Counted from the first letter of the stretch, positions 9,053 to 17,574 are shown. The stretch is DNA of 64,000 bases from CAZXLT01 sp964641545 (GCA_964641545.1 CAZXLT010000002.1:48544-112543); one strand, 5' to 3'. Notes: generated by a model not told the origin, from the sequence alone. Numbers and translations are program-made.

Positions 9053-10491
9053 TACAGTGCCCCGTTACCACTAAGAACGGCGCGTGCAGTCTTGATAAGA
9101 ATGACAATGTCGCTCCAGAACGTCCAATTTTGCACATAGTACATGTCTAGCTGGCGCCGCTCATCGAAGCTAATGTTGCTTCGCCCAGAAACTTGCGCTA
9201 AACCAGTAAGGCCTGACTTAACGCTAAGAATGGCGTGCTTTTTATCGTACGTGTTAATTTCTTCGGGTATCAGTGGACGCGGTCCGACTAGGCTAATATC
9301 TCCGGTTAGTACATTGAATAATTGTGGCAATTCATCCAGGGATGTTTTCCGTAAAAACCTACCGAGTTTGCTCAAGCGAGGATCATTGTCGAGCACATAA
9401 CCATTGTCACGATATTTTTCGTACAACTCAGGCTTACCGAGTTTAGCAAATGCTTGTTTGTCGGTTAATCCACTCAGCCCATTACGATGAGTTCGAAATT
9501 TATACACACGGAACTCTCGATTAAAACGAGTAATTCTGGTTTGTCGGAAAAAAATAGGGAGACCGCCGCCAACAATAATTTCTAAAATCGCGATCAGTAG
9601 AATGATCGGAGAAAATACTAAGAGTGCGGTCAACGAAACTACAAAATCAAATAGACGCTTTGCCACCTTCCCCCAACCGATAAGTGCCGTTTGGTGGACT
9701 GCTACCATTGGGACAGACTGAAAAAGCTCAACAACAATATTGCCTGCAAACAGGTCGCTATTGCCGGGAATAAACCGAAAAGCTATATGATTAGTCTGGG
9801 CATAGTCTAAAATAGCGCTGTTTTTAGACGGGCTCGAAAACAACTCGGTTTGCACAATGCTGTAAATGCTGCCCGGTTTAAGATGCTCCCGCGCATCGGC
9901 AAATGTTGGAAATATTTGAACGCCTTTAAACTCTAGTAAGCTTGCATGGTCCCCCACCATAGCAACAACACGGTACCCCGTGTGGTGTGTGTCTTTTAGT
10001 GCACGGGCAAGCTCTACGGCAATTCGATTATCACCGATAATCATAATATTGGTGATGCCCACGTTGTAGCGGTAGAGCGTAATACGCAAATAACGTAAAA
10101 AGTTGCGGCTTACAACAAGGAACCCAAAGCCGAGCCCGAGGGCATATATTGGAACTAAGCGAGCAGGGAACAGAACGGCCGGCGAAACAAAGTCGTACCC
10201 AATGACCACGAGAATTCCCAGAAAAGCACCTACCAATAACCGCCCAAGTTCAGAAAATCTTCTTTCGAAAACACTTTGGTTGTACAGGCCAATAAATGCG
10301 TGAACAAGTATCCAAAACGGCAAAACTGTTAGCAGCGCTCCGAAATATGTACGGGCAGGGATTGCCGCAATTAATGGTCGTTCATCAATTTTTACACGTA
10401 GTATGTACGCCAAGGAAAAAGCTGCTAGCAGCGCCACGAAATCGCCAACTACAAGTAACAAGGTATAAGCCAGGTTTGAGTTATTTTTCAT
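9052..10491 (-). CDS. Polyprenyl glycosylphosphotransferase (WbaP/WcaJ/CpsE type)
   Basis: 479 residues with four N-terminal transmembrane helices (about residues 8-125), a central CoA-binding-like Rossmann domain (IMIIGDNRIAVELARAL), a further helix near 290, and a C-terminal bacterial sugar transferase domain with KRLFDFVVS, FRQTRITRFN, VYKFRTH, RTSLDELPQLFNVL and SLVGPRP. These enzymes start a repeat unit by moving a sugar-1-phosphate from UDP-sugar to undecaprenyl phosphate in the membrane. A TGGTACAAT box lies 17 bases before the ATG, giving this gene and the GT4 their own promoter. No clear Shine-Dalgarno. Confidence 0.94.
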   Translation of the reverse strand: MKNNSNLAYTLLLVVGDFVALLAAFSLAYILRVKIDERPLIAAIPARTYFGALLTVLPFWILVHAFIGLYNQSVFERRFSELGRLLVGAFLGILVVIGYDFVSPAVLFPARLVPIYALGLGFGFLVVSRNFLRYLRITLYRYNVGITNIMIIGDNRIAVELARALKDTHHTGYRVVAMVGDHASLLEFKGVQIFPTFADAREHLKPGSIYSIVQTELFSSPSKNSAILDYAQTNHIAFRFIPGNSDLFAGNIVVELFQSVPMVAVHQTALIGWGKVAKRLFDFVVSLTALLVFSPIILLIAILEIIVGGGLPIFFRQTRITRFNREFRVYKFRTHRNGLSGLTDKQAFAKLGKPELYEKYRDNGYVLDNDPRLSKLGRFLRKTSLDELPQLFNVLTGDISLVGPRPLIPEEINTYDKKHAILSVKSGLTGLAQVSGRSNISFDERRQLDMYYVQNWTFWSDIVILIKTARAVLSGNGAL

Positions 10492-10538
10492 AGGCTTTAA
10501 CTAGCCCTATTGTACCATCTCTTATAGGTGTTAGAGTT

Positions 10539-11825
10539 CTAGTTTCGTGTTTTTTTACCAAGACTTAGTCCGACCAGAAGCCCGGTAAATAATGTAACAG
10601 TTAGGTTGCTCCAAACCGGGATTACCATCCCTGCGACTGCTATGCCTATAAAACCTGCCAAAACGGGCCAGGCCGCTGCTTGGTATAGCAGCAATCCAAC
10701 GATAATCAGCAAGCCGATCATAAGAATAAGCCCAAGCCAACCATATGCCACACCGATATCAAGGTATGAACTTTCGGACTCTAAGTAAGTGGTTGGGTTT
10801 ATCGTTAGCCCTACAACACCCGTAGTTGCTGGTCCTCTTCCTAGGGGGTTGTCGATAATCTCGTCTACTCCCTCCTCCTTGGCGTCGATATGCTGTTGCG
10901 TAGAATTGCTTTGGGTCCCTTTGTGCAGGAACAGGCTGTTGATCAAAGTGTTAGAGCGACCAATCACAAAACTTGCTATTGATAAACTCGCCAAGACAAA
11001 CCCAATTAATAATGCGCGCCGAAATACGTTCAAACGGAACGAAGCGTCAACTATAAATAACGCAACAATCGCAATCGCCAGCCCAAGCCAGGAACTTCTT
11101 GAAAAAGTTAGCAGTAATAACGACAGTGCGCCTGTAAGCGGAACTAGTAAACGACCTGATCTTTTGCGTGGGTCGGTTACCCATGCGTGCAGCAAAACGA
11201 CAATGGGCACTATAAGCAGTGCTCCCAATTCATTTGGGTTTCTAACAAACCCTCGAGTTCTAAGCCACCCAGAATCACCGCCAATTTTTAACACTTCGTT
11301 CGTGCCGCATAGTCCGTAACCTAACCACTTATCGAGGTTGTCGTGTAGTCCTGCAAAGTACAAAATGACTGCCAGTATTGAAACAGAACCAATAATTGCA
11401 CTGGTAACGATAAGTGCGTTGTTTTTCTTGGATGACCCCATGTTTGAAAGACCAAGTAAAACTGCAAAGAAAAGCGAGAAGTCGGTAAGGATAACAATGA
11501 CCAAGCTCATAACTGATAGGTTTGTTTGTGCTGCACGAATAACACACCAGGCTACAAATAGAAGAAGTACCCAGACGAACCATGACATGGGTTTATCGGC
11601 AAGCAGTTTTCTAAGATGTATCGCTAAATTCTTACTAGCTGAGCGGGAAATTATAAAGGCAATTATCGACATAATTACCAGCAGATCGAATACTCGGAAC
11701 GTAGTTGAACAGCCATAGTGCTTCAGAAGTAGCGACGAAAACACGCCATGAAAAAAGAAACTAACTAGAAGCGCCACAAGTAGGGCTTGTTTGTATTTAC
11801 CAGGTTGCGTCGGTTTTTTGGACAT
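10539..11825 (-). CDS. O-antigen ligase / polymerase family membrane protein
   Basis: 428 residues, nearly all hydrophobic, with roughly eleven predicted membrane spans. The central stretch RGFVRNPNELGALL followed by FSRSSWLGLA is typical of the Wzy_C/WaaL family, and the large outer loop (about residues 300-345, ending GRGPATTGVVG) is where the catalytic residues usually sit. These proteins polymerise or transfer undecaprenyl-linked glycans on the outer face. Its 5' end overlaps the LCP gene by 29 bases, so it is translated from the same message. With the LCP protein and glycosylphosphotransferase it forms a complete initiate-polymerise-attach set. Confidence 0.85.
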   Translation of the reverse strand: MSKKPTQPGKYKQALLVALLVSFFFHGVFSSLLLKHYGCSTTFRVFDLLVIMSIIAFIISRSASKNLAIHLRKLLADKPMSWFVWVLLLFVAWCVIRAAQTNLSVMSLVIVILTDFSLFFAVLLGLSNMGSSKKNNALIVTSAIIGSVSILAVILYFAGLHDNLDKWLGYGLCGTNEVLKIGGDSGWLRTRGFVRNPNELGALLIVPIVVLLHAWVTDPRKRSGRLLVPLTGALSLLLLTFSRSSWLGLAIAIVALFIVDASFRLNVFRRALLIGFVLASLSIASFVIGRSNTLINSLFLHKGTQSNSTQQHIDAKEEGVDEIIDNPLGRGPATTGVVGLTINPTTYLESESSYLDIGVAYGWLGLILMIGLLIIVGLLLYQAAAWPVLAGFIGIAVAGMVIPVWSNLTVTLFTGLLVGLSLGKKTRN

Positions 11826-13512
11826 AGTCTGTCCCTAGTATAATCACAAAGTCAGGTTTTTTGGCCTCGCTAGAAGTTGTTGATGCTGACCCGCTGGTAT
11901 TTGTTTTTGGTGCAGGCGCTCCCCCGCTTGGTATGCTGCTAATAGGAATTGTTCCAAAGCGTTGCGTAAGATAGCGGTAGGTAAACGGTTTGTCCGTCTT
12001 TGTTTGCTTCACAACCACTGTTTTAGTTTGGATGCTTTGGCTGCTTTCGACTTCGAGGACTTTGTAGCCATATCCTTTCAAAACGTCGCCAACGTACGCT
12101 GCTGAACCTGCCTTCCCAGAACCGTTGTACACAGCTACGGTTGGTGCCTCGCGTTTTAGGAATGGATCCATCATGTTGGTACGAGCATAGGCGCGGATCT
12201 TGGTGTAGTCGTTTACGCCAGCAACAGGGCGAACAACTGATTGTCCACTCACCATGCCTGTCGCGACAAGAGGCTCAGATGGTTTTGCTAAATCAAGAGA
12301 CTTGATCTTGTTGTCAGGGAGATCCTTTGTTCTTCCAAACAGTGTTTTAGCTTCATCAACCGAGAAGTCGGTCCGGATGTTCTTTTGTACGGCGTTGGCT
12401 ATGCTGTTTAAGCGAACTGGATTAGCAACAATCCCTGTTGATGTTGCCTTTGAGCGCATGGCAACAAGCAGCTGACGTTGTCGTTCGCTTCTATCAAAGT
12501 CGCCCCGAGCACTGCCATGTCGGCTTCGGGCGTACTGTAATGCCCGTGCACCGTCCATGTGTTGTTGACCGGCTTTGAAGTAGTAATTTGTATAATAATC
12601 GTTAATTGCCTCAGGAACATTGATATCGACACCGCCGAGTGCATTTACAACATCACGAAAAGCTTTGAAATCGAGTAGCACATACTTGTGGATTGGTACC
12701 CCAGAAACAGTTCGAACCGAGTTTATGCTGGCTTTGATTCCTTCTTTTTCTGCGTCTTCTTGGGATTTACCGTTGTAGCGAGCTTTTTCAAGCGCCGTAT
12801 TATAAACCGAGTTGATCTTACTGCTATATCCCGCATTTTGAACCCACATATCACGGGGAAGACTAAGCATAGATGCCTCTTTTGTTTCAAGATCAATACT
12901 TGCAACAATCAGGGTGTCGGTTAAGTTTGGTGCATCATTTTCAGTTCCGCCTCTCCCAAGGATTAACACGTTTAAACGACCATCACCTTCGGTATTCACC
13001 GCATCGGTAGACACTTTTTTCGACAAAGCTGCAGAGCTACTGTTACCAACGCTTTTTGAGAAAACCGAGTTGAAGAACGCATATAAACGAGCACCTGCAA
13101 GTCCGCCACCTATAAGCAATAACAGAAAAAGAATAAATAATACTTTGAATTTACGCGACCGATTTCGCCACCAGCGCCGCACACGACCAGGTTCTTTCTT
13201 CTTTTTTTCCTTTTTTGTCGATTCGAGTGGTCGCCGTGGTTCTGTTCCGATTGGGGTATTTCTAAAGTTTGTTCCCGTGTTGTCTTGCTTGAAGTCGCCA
13301 AGTTGCGGTGCCTTGTCCTCTTCCTCTACTACCGGCTTTCCGAGCGTTTGGTGGGGGCGACGACGGCTGGCTTGGGCAGCTTTTTGTTGAGGTGCTGGGG
13401 TCTTGTTACCACGGTAATATGTGGGGCTATCGAGTCGACGTTTTGGACCGGCCAGCATACCGTCTACCGAAGCACGTGGTGTTCGTTTTTTGGGAACGTT
13501 AAAGTTCGGCAT
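11797..13512 (-). CDS. LytR-CpsA-Psr (LCP) family protein with LytR_C domain
   Basis: 571 residues. A long basic cytoplasmic N-terminus (1-120) leads to one membrane helix (about 125-147) and an extracytoplasmic LCP domain with NVLILGRGG, SLPRDMWV, YVLLDFKAFRDVVNALGGVDI and ARSRHGSARGDFDRSERQ, which carries the conserved arginines and aspartate of the active site. A LytR_C domain (VAVYNGSGKAG) follows near residue 460. LCP enzymes attach undecaprenyl-linked glycopolymers to peptidoglycan. The first Met is at 13512; a TGCTATAAT box ends ten bases upstream, leaving almost no leader. First gene of the minus-strand polysaccharide operon. Confidence 0.93.
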   Translation of the reverse strand: MPNFNVPKKRTPRASVDGMLAGPKRRLDSPTYYRGNKTPAPQQKAAQASRRRPHQTLGKPVVEEEDKAPQLGDFKQDNTGTNFRNTPIGTEPRRPLESTKKEKKKKEPGRVRRWWRNRSRKFKVLFILFLLLLIGGGLAGARLYAFFNSVFSKSVGNSSSAALSKKVSTDAVNTEGDGRLNVLILGRGGTENDAPNLTDTLIVASIDLETKEASMLSLPRDMWVQNAGYSSKINSVYNTALEKARYNGKSQEDAEKEGIKASINSVRTVSGVPIHKYVLLDFKAFRDVVNALGGVDINVPEAINDYYTNYYFKAGQQHMDGARALQYARSRHGSARGDFDRSERQRQLLVAMRSKATSTGIVANPVRLNSIANAVQKNIRTDFSVDEAKTLFGRTKDLPDNKIKSLDLAKPSEPLVATGMVSGQSVVRPVAGVNDYTKIRAYARTNMMDPFLKREAPTVAVYNGSGKAGSAAYVGDVLKGYGYKVLEVESSQSIQTKTVVVKQTKTDKPFTYRYLTQRFGTIPISSIPSGGAPAPKTNTSGSASTTSSEAKKPDFVIILGTDYVQKTDATW

Positions 13513-13600
13513 ATTAGGTCAAATTATAGCATAAGAACGGTCCTAAAAAGTGGATAAAACCAAGGACTGCTATACTAAAAACGAACAAAACGTTAACAGT

Positions 13601-14029
13601 ATGAGCAAGACTAAAAATAAACCCAATAAACAGTCTATTACCCAGTTCGTTCAGTACCTCGTAAGCGGAGGTGCTTACTTTTGGAGTGGCTACCTCATGT
13701 TTTTTGTGGCAGACCAATGGCTAGATCTTGACCTGTGGTGGGCAAAACTAATTGCAAATTTGACAGGCTGGACCGTTAACTACGTTCTGCAACGCTACTG
13801 GGTGTTTAATAATCCAAAGCTGCGAAATAAAAACACTCAGGTCACCGGGCGATATATAGCGATAACTGCTTTTAATTTCGTGCTTGATTATGTGATTGTG
13901 CGTGTCCTCAAAGATGTAGGGATCAGCCCATATATCGGGCAGTTTGTTTCAGCCGGTTTCTTTACGGGCTGGAACTATCTTTGGTATAAATTCTGGGTAT
14001 TTAAACAACCAGCGAAGCGAAAAAAGTAA
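13601..14029 (+). CDS. GtrA-like membrane protein
   Basis: 142 residues with four membrane helices and the GtrA-family pattern: QFVQYLVSGG at the start, NLTGWTVNYVLQRYWVF in the middle and NYLWYKFWVFK at the end. GtrA proteins are thought to help flip polyprenyl-phosphate-linked sugars. I place the start at the ATG at 13601 because an extended -10 box TGCTATACT at 13568-13576 would start transcription near 13583, downstream of an in-frame ATG at 13550. The stop overlaps the next start as TAATG. It fits with the polyprenyl-sugar enzymes to its left. Confidence 0.88.
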   Translation: MSKTKNKPNKQSITQFVQYLVSGGAYFWSGYLMFFVADQWLDLDLWWAKLIANLTGWTVNYVLQRYWVFNNPKLRNKNTQVTGRYIAITAFNFVLDYVIVRVLKDVGISPYIGQFVSAGFFTGWNYLWYKFWVFKQPAKRKK

Positions 14030-14502
14030 TGCCCAAGACTGAAAATGCTAGTAATGCGATTCGTCCCACAAAAAAACAGCGGGAGCTTCTTAGTTATATC
14101 GAGACATTTATCGGCGAGCATGGATACAGCCCAAGCTACCGAGAAATAATGGCAGGACTTAAGTATACTTCTGTTGCGACAGTGGCCCTTCATGTGAATA
14201 ACTTAATAAAGCGGGGTCATCTAATTAAACGAGACCATTCAGCGCGCTCAATAGAAGTAGTAAAGCCTGGTGATGAGTTGGTCTTTTCCACCAACCAAGT
14301 TAAAGCTTCCGAAGAAAAATGGCTAGTAAAAAAGGTGAATCATTATTTTTCTGAGGCAGAAAACGGCAATCTAACAGAAGATGCGCTGGACAGCTTGTTT
14401 GTACTGGTAGGTGCGCTCAAAGTCCTTGGTTTAGAGGGTGCAGCGCAGTCGTTTATCCCAAGACTCAGCGAACTTAAAAAGAAACTATCGGCAGGAAAGT
14501 AG
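14029..14502 (+). CDS. LexA-like DNA-binding protein lacking the S24 peptidase domain
   Basis: 157 residues. Residues 10-80 (KKQRELLSYIETFIGEHGYSPS, split here as KKQRELLSYI and GEHGYSPSYREI, then TSVATVALHVNNLIKRGHLI) match the winged-helix N-terminus of LexA, including the recognition helix region. In LexA a cleavage site and an S24 Ser-Lys peptidase follow; here the remainder is about 75 residues of acidic helix (FSEAENGNLTEDALDSLFVLVGALK) with no Ala-Gly cleavage site and no peptidase motifs. It could be a constitutive or differently sensed repressor. Coupled to gtrA by TAATG and followed two bases later by uppP. Confidence 0.8.
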   Translation: MPKTENASNAIRPTKKQRELLSYIETFIGEHGYSPSYREIMAGLKYTSVATVALHVNNLIKRGHLIKRDHSARSIEVVKPGDELVFSTNQVKASEEKWLVKKVNHYFSEAENGNLTEDALDSLFVLVGALKVLGLEGAAQSFIPRLSELKKKLSAGK

Positions 14503-14504
14503 AC

Positions 14505-15311
14505 GTGGAAGTTTTTCAAGCAATACTACTTGGAATCGTTGAAGGGCTAACCGAATTTATCCCCGTTTCTAGCACGGGGCATTTGCTCATCGCCCAGAGG
14601 TTGATTGGCTATAAAGACCTAGCCGAAGTCTTTACGGTCGTTGTCCAGTCGGGCGCAATTGCGGCAGTCGTCTGGCAATATCGAGTTGATTTGCTTGGCA
14701 AAGTAACTGGGCTCTTCCAAAACAAAAAGAAAGTTACAAATTTTTGGGTTTGCTGGGTTGCAGCAACTCTGCCGGCGGGTTTGGCAGGACTAATAGTAGA
14801 AAAAAAATTCGATACATTCGCAACCTTACCAGTTATCGCGGCTGCATTGATTATCGGTGGCTTTGTAATTTTATTGATCGAAAGTCGGCATAGCAGCTCG
14901 CCCGCTAGTAAAAATTTGTCGCTTGAAGATATTTCACTAAAACAGGCAATTCAGATTGGGCTGTATCAAATTATGGCGCTCATTCCAGGGGTTTCGCGGT
15001 CGGGCGCAACGATAATGGGCGGGTTACTCAGTGGGGTGAATCGCGTAACTGCCACTGCGTTTTCGTTTTATCTTAGTATCCCAATTCTTGTGATGGCTGG
15101 CGCCTATAAGCTTATAAAAGATGGTGACAAATTGAGTTATATCAGTGGCGGGAGTACCGCGCTGATCGCAGGGCTTATATCTTCGTTTATTACGGCTTTT
15201 ATCGTGGTGAAATGGCTGCTTAGATATGTGAGTAGCCACGATTTTAAGGTGTTTGCATACTACCGGATTGCCGTGGGATCGCTCATATTCGTTGTGCTTG
15301 TTCTTCGCTGA
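14505..15311 (+). CDS. uppP: Undecaprenyl-diphosphatase (UppP/BacA)
   Basis: 268-residue polytopic enzyme that recycles undecaprenyl diphosphate to the monophosphate carrier. The two signature regions are present: GIVEGLTEFIPVSSTGHL near the N-terminus, with the catalytic glutamate and serine, and ALIPGVSRSGATIMGGL at about residues 158-174, with the essential arginine. Starts with GTG two bases after the LexA-like gene and ends with TGA. The carrier lipid it supplies is needed both for peptidoglycan and for the polyprenyl-linked sugars made by genes to the left. Confidence 0.96.
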   Translation: MEVFQAILLGIVEGLTEFIPVSSTGHLLIAQRLIGYKDLAEVFTVVVQSGAIAAVVWQYRVDLLGKVTGLFQNKKKVTNFWVCWVAATLPAGLAGLIVEKKFDTFATLPVIAAALIIGGFVILLIESRHSSSPASKNLSLEDISLKQAIQIGLYQIMALIPGVSRSGATIMGGLLSGVNRVTATAFSFYLSIPILVMAGAYKLIKDGDKLSYISGGSTALIAGLISSFITAFIVVKWLLRYVSSHDFKVFAYYRIAVGSLIFVVLVLR

Positions 15312-15351
15312 CTATGGAGCAAAAACTACTACATATAGCGTAAGCAGAACA

Positions 15352-15360
15352 TGCTACACT
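15352..15360 (+). promoter_or_regulatory. Extended -10 promoter for the cobalamin riboswitch operon
   Basis: TGCTACACT is an extended -10 box (TGn plus TACACT at 15355-15360). There is no good -35 at 17 bases. Transcription would begin near 15367, a few bases before the aptamer. Inferred from sequence only. Confidence 0.6.
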
Positions 15361-15377
15361 ACTAGCACTTAACAACA

Positions 15378-15468
15378 AAAACGCTGGAAGTAGGTGAGAA
15401 TCCTACACTGTGCCGCAACGGTGTGTCATATGACGAGTCCGATCTAGCAACAAAGTCTTCCGAGCAGA
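15378..15468 (+). promoter_or_regulatory. Cobalamin riboswitch aptamer
   Basis: The stretch shows the conserved order of a cobalamin (B12) aptamer: GGAAGTAGGTGAGAATCC at 15386-15403, with GTAGG/CCTAC forming a stem; then CACTG and CGGTG pairing around the loop TGCCGCAA, the B12-box-like element; then GAGTCCGAT at 15435-15443; and CTTCC at 15457-15461 closing on GGAAG at 15386-15390. The order and spacing match the family core 'GGTGAAAATCC ... CCGC.AC.GT ... GAGTC.GA'. I see no clear partner for the kissing loop, so it may be a short variant. A covariance-model search would settle it. Confidence 0.78.
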
Positions 15469-15486
15469 AGCCAAATTTTTTTGACA

Positions 15487-15517
15487 CCCTCTGCTCGCCA
15501 AGCACGAGGGTATTTTT
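15487..15517 (+). terminator. Riboswitch expression platform: terminator hairpin with competing antiterminator
   Basis: CCCTC and TGCT pair with AGCA and GAGGG around the loop CGCCA, with one bulged C, and the stem is followed by TATTTTT, which runs straight into the ATG at 15518. The upstream heptamer CGAGCAG (15461-15467), directly after the aptamer's closing strand, is a perfect complement of CTGCTCG (15491-15497) in the terminator's left arm, so the two structures exclude each other. This is the classical layout of a transcription-attenuating riboswitch. The direction of control cannot be read off by eye. Confidence 0.72.
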
Positions 15518-17161
15518 ATGGGCGAACAACTGGCCGAGGTGATCGAACTGCACACTGCTGCGTCAACTCACGCAGGGGCGTCGTTTGAGTTTGATGGCAC
15601 TGCCGCTCTAGCACGGTTCGCTGCAGATAACGTGTTTTCCACGCAAACTACAAGGCACCTGTCACTTGTTCCTTCGCTGTTCGATCGGCCCGATGTGGTG
15701 CTTCCTATAGTTCCGCCACCTGAGGCGGAAACATATGGTCGGTCTCTCAGTACCATTCGGCGGCTTGGTTACTTTATGATTGGTAAAAGGTTGCAAGAAA
15801 TTATTGCAAGTCCAGAAGCTGATCAAGCCAGAGTTGAGTTTTATACTTCTGTAGAGGAGGGCTTTGGCACAGACATGGAGCTTGGCGGCGGACTTGAGGT
15901 CCGTGACTTCGATCGCCGCGTAGTGATTGGCGGTAAAATCATGGCCAAAGATCTTAAAACTGCCGTTTCAAGCATGACAGAAGGCGGTATAACGTGTGCA
16001 GAGGAAACAGCAAAGAAGGATAGGCGCTTCTTGCCACAGCTAGCTCGCTCAGTATGGGACCATGATAACGCCCTACAAGTAGATGCAATGGCTCGAGGTG
16101 AAACAGGGTACAACACGCGCATTGTTGTTAGCCCATTCCCCGAAGAGGCAGCCGCCCAAAGCGGGAGTGAGTATTGGCGAAAGATTGGGTATGTGCCTCA
16201 TCTCAAACGAGGTTTTGTGCAACTGTACTTTGCAGGCACCAGTGAAGTTGTCACCGGTTCGTTATCGTTTGACGGAAGCAACAAACAACGCCTGCGCGAA
16301 GTGTTTGCCGATCACGACATAGAGATACCTGAAGACGAAATTACCGATAACTGGCTCAGCTACGCTATTACGGATAATCTGACCGAGGAGGATGCCAGAG
16401 CGCTCGCGACGGCGATTGCCGATGCATTGGCCGACCCTTCGCTGGAAAAGAAAACCAATACTGTTGATGTGACCGCCGAATATAAAACAATCATGGATCA
16501 GGTATTCGACGAATCGTATGTACATATCTGCGAATCGTTGGTAAGAGGAAGGCAGACAGAAGAAACTTCGGATTTAGTACGACAGCTTGCTCGCAATACC
16601 CGCCATTTTAACGATCGCTACAAAAAGGCGCTTGCCAGAATGACTGACAGCAAAAATTCATTTATTGCAGATGACGCAGCAGTGCTCCACGAATTGCTTG
16701 TGTACTCAACCATCGAAATGATGCGGGCTTTTCATCTTCAAAAAACAAAACCTCATGCTATCCAAAGGTCTACCACCCACCTAGTTGCTCCTATGAATGC
16801 TTCTGCCATGCAAACTATTGATCCGTCGGCTTTCCGAGTTATGCTTAGTGACTTTGGCGCTGATGGAGCCAAAAATAATCGTAGTTACTCAGCCTGCGGG
16901 TTGGCAATATCACTCGGTGACGAGCTTGGTGAGTTGCCAGACCTAGCCAACATGTTCAACAACAACCCGCAGACAGTGTTCGGCGGTGTTACGACAGATG
17001 AGGAAAAGGCGAAAAACAAGATGGAGGGAGAGACAGACGAATTTGGACCACTCGAGTTTGAATGTACTGAAGGATGTAAGAACACGCGAGAGCGGGGTAA
17101 ACTTATAAGCGAATGTAAAAACAAGAAGTATGGCTGTAAAGGATCGGTAGGCTGTAAATGA
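15518..17161 (+). CDS. Riboswitch-controlled protein of unknown function with cysteine-rich tail
   Basis: 547 residues, soluble, no signal peptide, no family I recognise. The last ~35 residues hold a cysteine cluster (FECTEGCK, then ISECKN, YGCKG and VGCK: five to six Cys) that could bind a metal or Fe-S centre. The middle is acidic and helical; around residue 420 is a THLVAPMNASAMQTID stretch. The start codon sits directly behind the riboswitch terminator, with no separate Shine-Dalgarno. The stop overlaps the next gene as ATGA. Control by a cobalamin riboswitch suggests a role in B12 uptake or salvage, or in a B12-independent substitute for a B12 enzyme, but nothing in the protein itself shows which. 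Confidence 0.85.
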   Translation: MGEQLAEVIELHTAASTHAGASFEFDGTAALARFAADNVFSTQTTRHLSLVPSLFDRPDVVLPIVPPPEAETYGRSLSTIRRLGYFMIGKRLQEIIASPEADQARVEFYTSVEEGFGTDMELGGGLEVRDFDRRVVIGGKIMAKDLKTAVSSMTEGGITCAEETAKKDRRFLPQLARSVWDHDNALQVDAMARGETGYNTRIVVSPFPEEAAAQSGSEYWRKIGYVPHLKRGFVQLYFAGTSEVVTGSLSFDGSNKQRLREVFADHDIEIPEDEITDNWLSYAITDNLTEEDARALATAIADALADPSLEKKTNTVDVTAEYKTIMDQVFDESYVHICESLVRGRQTEETSDLVRQLARNTRHFNDRYKKALARMTDSKNSFIADDAAVLHELLVYSTIEMMRAFHLQKTKPHAIQRSTTHLVAPMNASAMQTIDPSAFRVMLSDFGADGAKNNRSYSACGLAISLGDELGELPDLANMFNNNPQTVFGGVTTDEEKAKNKMEGETDEFGPLEFECTEGCKNTRERGKLISECKNKKYGCKGSVGCK

Positions 17162-17361
17162 GTGACCTAACTAAAGAACAGTACCAACATCAAAAAGCTG
17201 CGTGTAATGGTTTGTGCGACATAGATCATGACCGTATTGCGTCTGATGATCCAACCAGAATGCCGTGTGTAACGTGTCCTTTCTGCAAAGAGTTAGTTGA
17301 TGCCATTCTTACGTCCACAACCATTAGCTGCCCCAAATGTGAAGTAACGGTAGATAGGTAA
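17158..17361 (+). CDS. Small zinc-ribbon protein (second gene of the riboswitch operon)
   Basis: 67 residues with two cysteine pairs typical of a zinc ribbon: CPFCKELV near residue 40 and CPKCEVT near residue 58. Further cysteines occur in CNGLCDIDHD and CVTC. Its ATG overlaps the stop of the 547-residue gene (ATGA), so it is almost certainly co-expressed under the cobalamin riboswitch. No family recognised. Small ribbon proteins like this often bind nucleic acid or act as metal-binding partners of a larger subunit. Confidence 0.75.
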   Translation: MSDLTKEQYQHQKAACNGLCDIDHDRIASDDPTRMPCVTCPFCKELVDAILTSTTISCPKCEVTVDR

Positions 17362-17362
17362 G

Positions 17363-17536
17363 ATGACCATGGATGCCAAAGACGAGATTTATAAAGAACT
17401 TGTAGATAATCGATCACCAGAATTTTTTTGTGATAATTGTGGACACTACCCAATAGAGCCGGTGCACGGACATTTCATGTGCCCCAATTGCCATATGCCC
17501 ACAAAGTGCTGTGAGGGGATGGCGCTTGAGACTTAG
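17363..17536 (+). CDS. Small double-CxxC zinc-ribbon protein (third gene of the riboswitch operon)
   Basis: 57 residues translated by hand. It starts one base after the preceding stop. FFCDNCGHYPIEPVHGH and CPNCHMPTKCC give two CxxC knuckles about 20 residues apart plus an extra CC and several His, a clear zinc-ribbon pattern. It starts at MTMDAKDEIYKEL; the second Met is an equally good start. Coding is supported by the dense cysteine pattern, the tight spacing and the similar architecture of the gene before it. Function unknown; it completes a three-gene cysteine-rich operon behind the cobalamin riboswitch. Confidence 0.68.
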   Translation: MTMDAKDEIYKELVDNRSPEFFCDNCGHYPIEPVHGHFMCPNCHMPTKCCEGMALET

Positions 17537-17574
17537 CTTATGGTAAACGAAACACCCACTGATACACTGTTGAT

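Noticed and set aside
10789..11319. 176-codon + strand ORF opposite the O-antigen ligase gene
   Set aside because: It lies wholly antisense to a well-supported membrane protein, has no promoter or ribosome site, and its composition is that of a reversed hydrophobic gene.
12914..13390. 158-codon + strand ORF
   Set aside because: Lies antisense to the LCP gene's membrane segment and low-complexity head; Phe/Arg-rich, no start signals.
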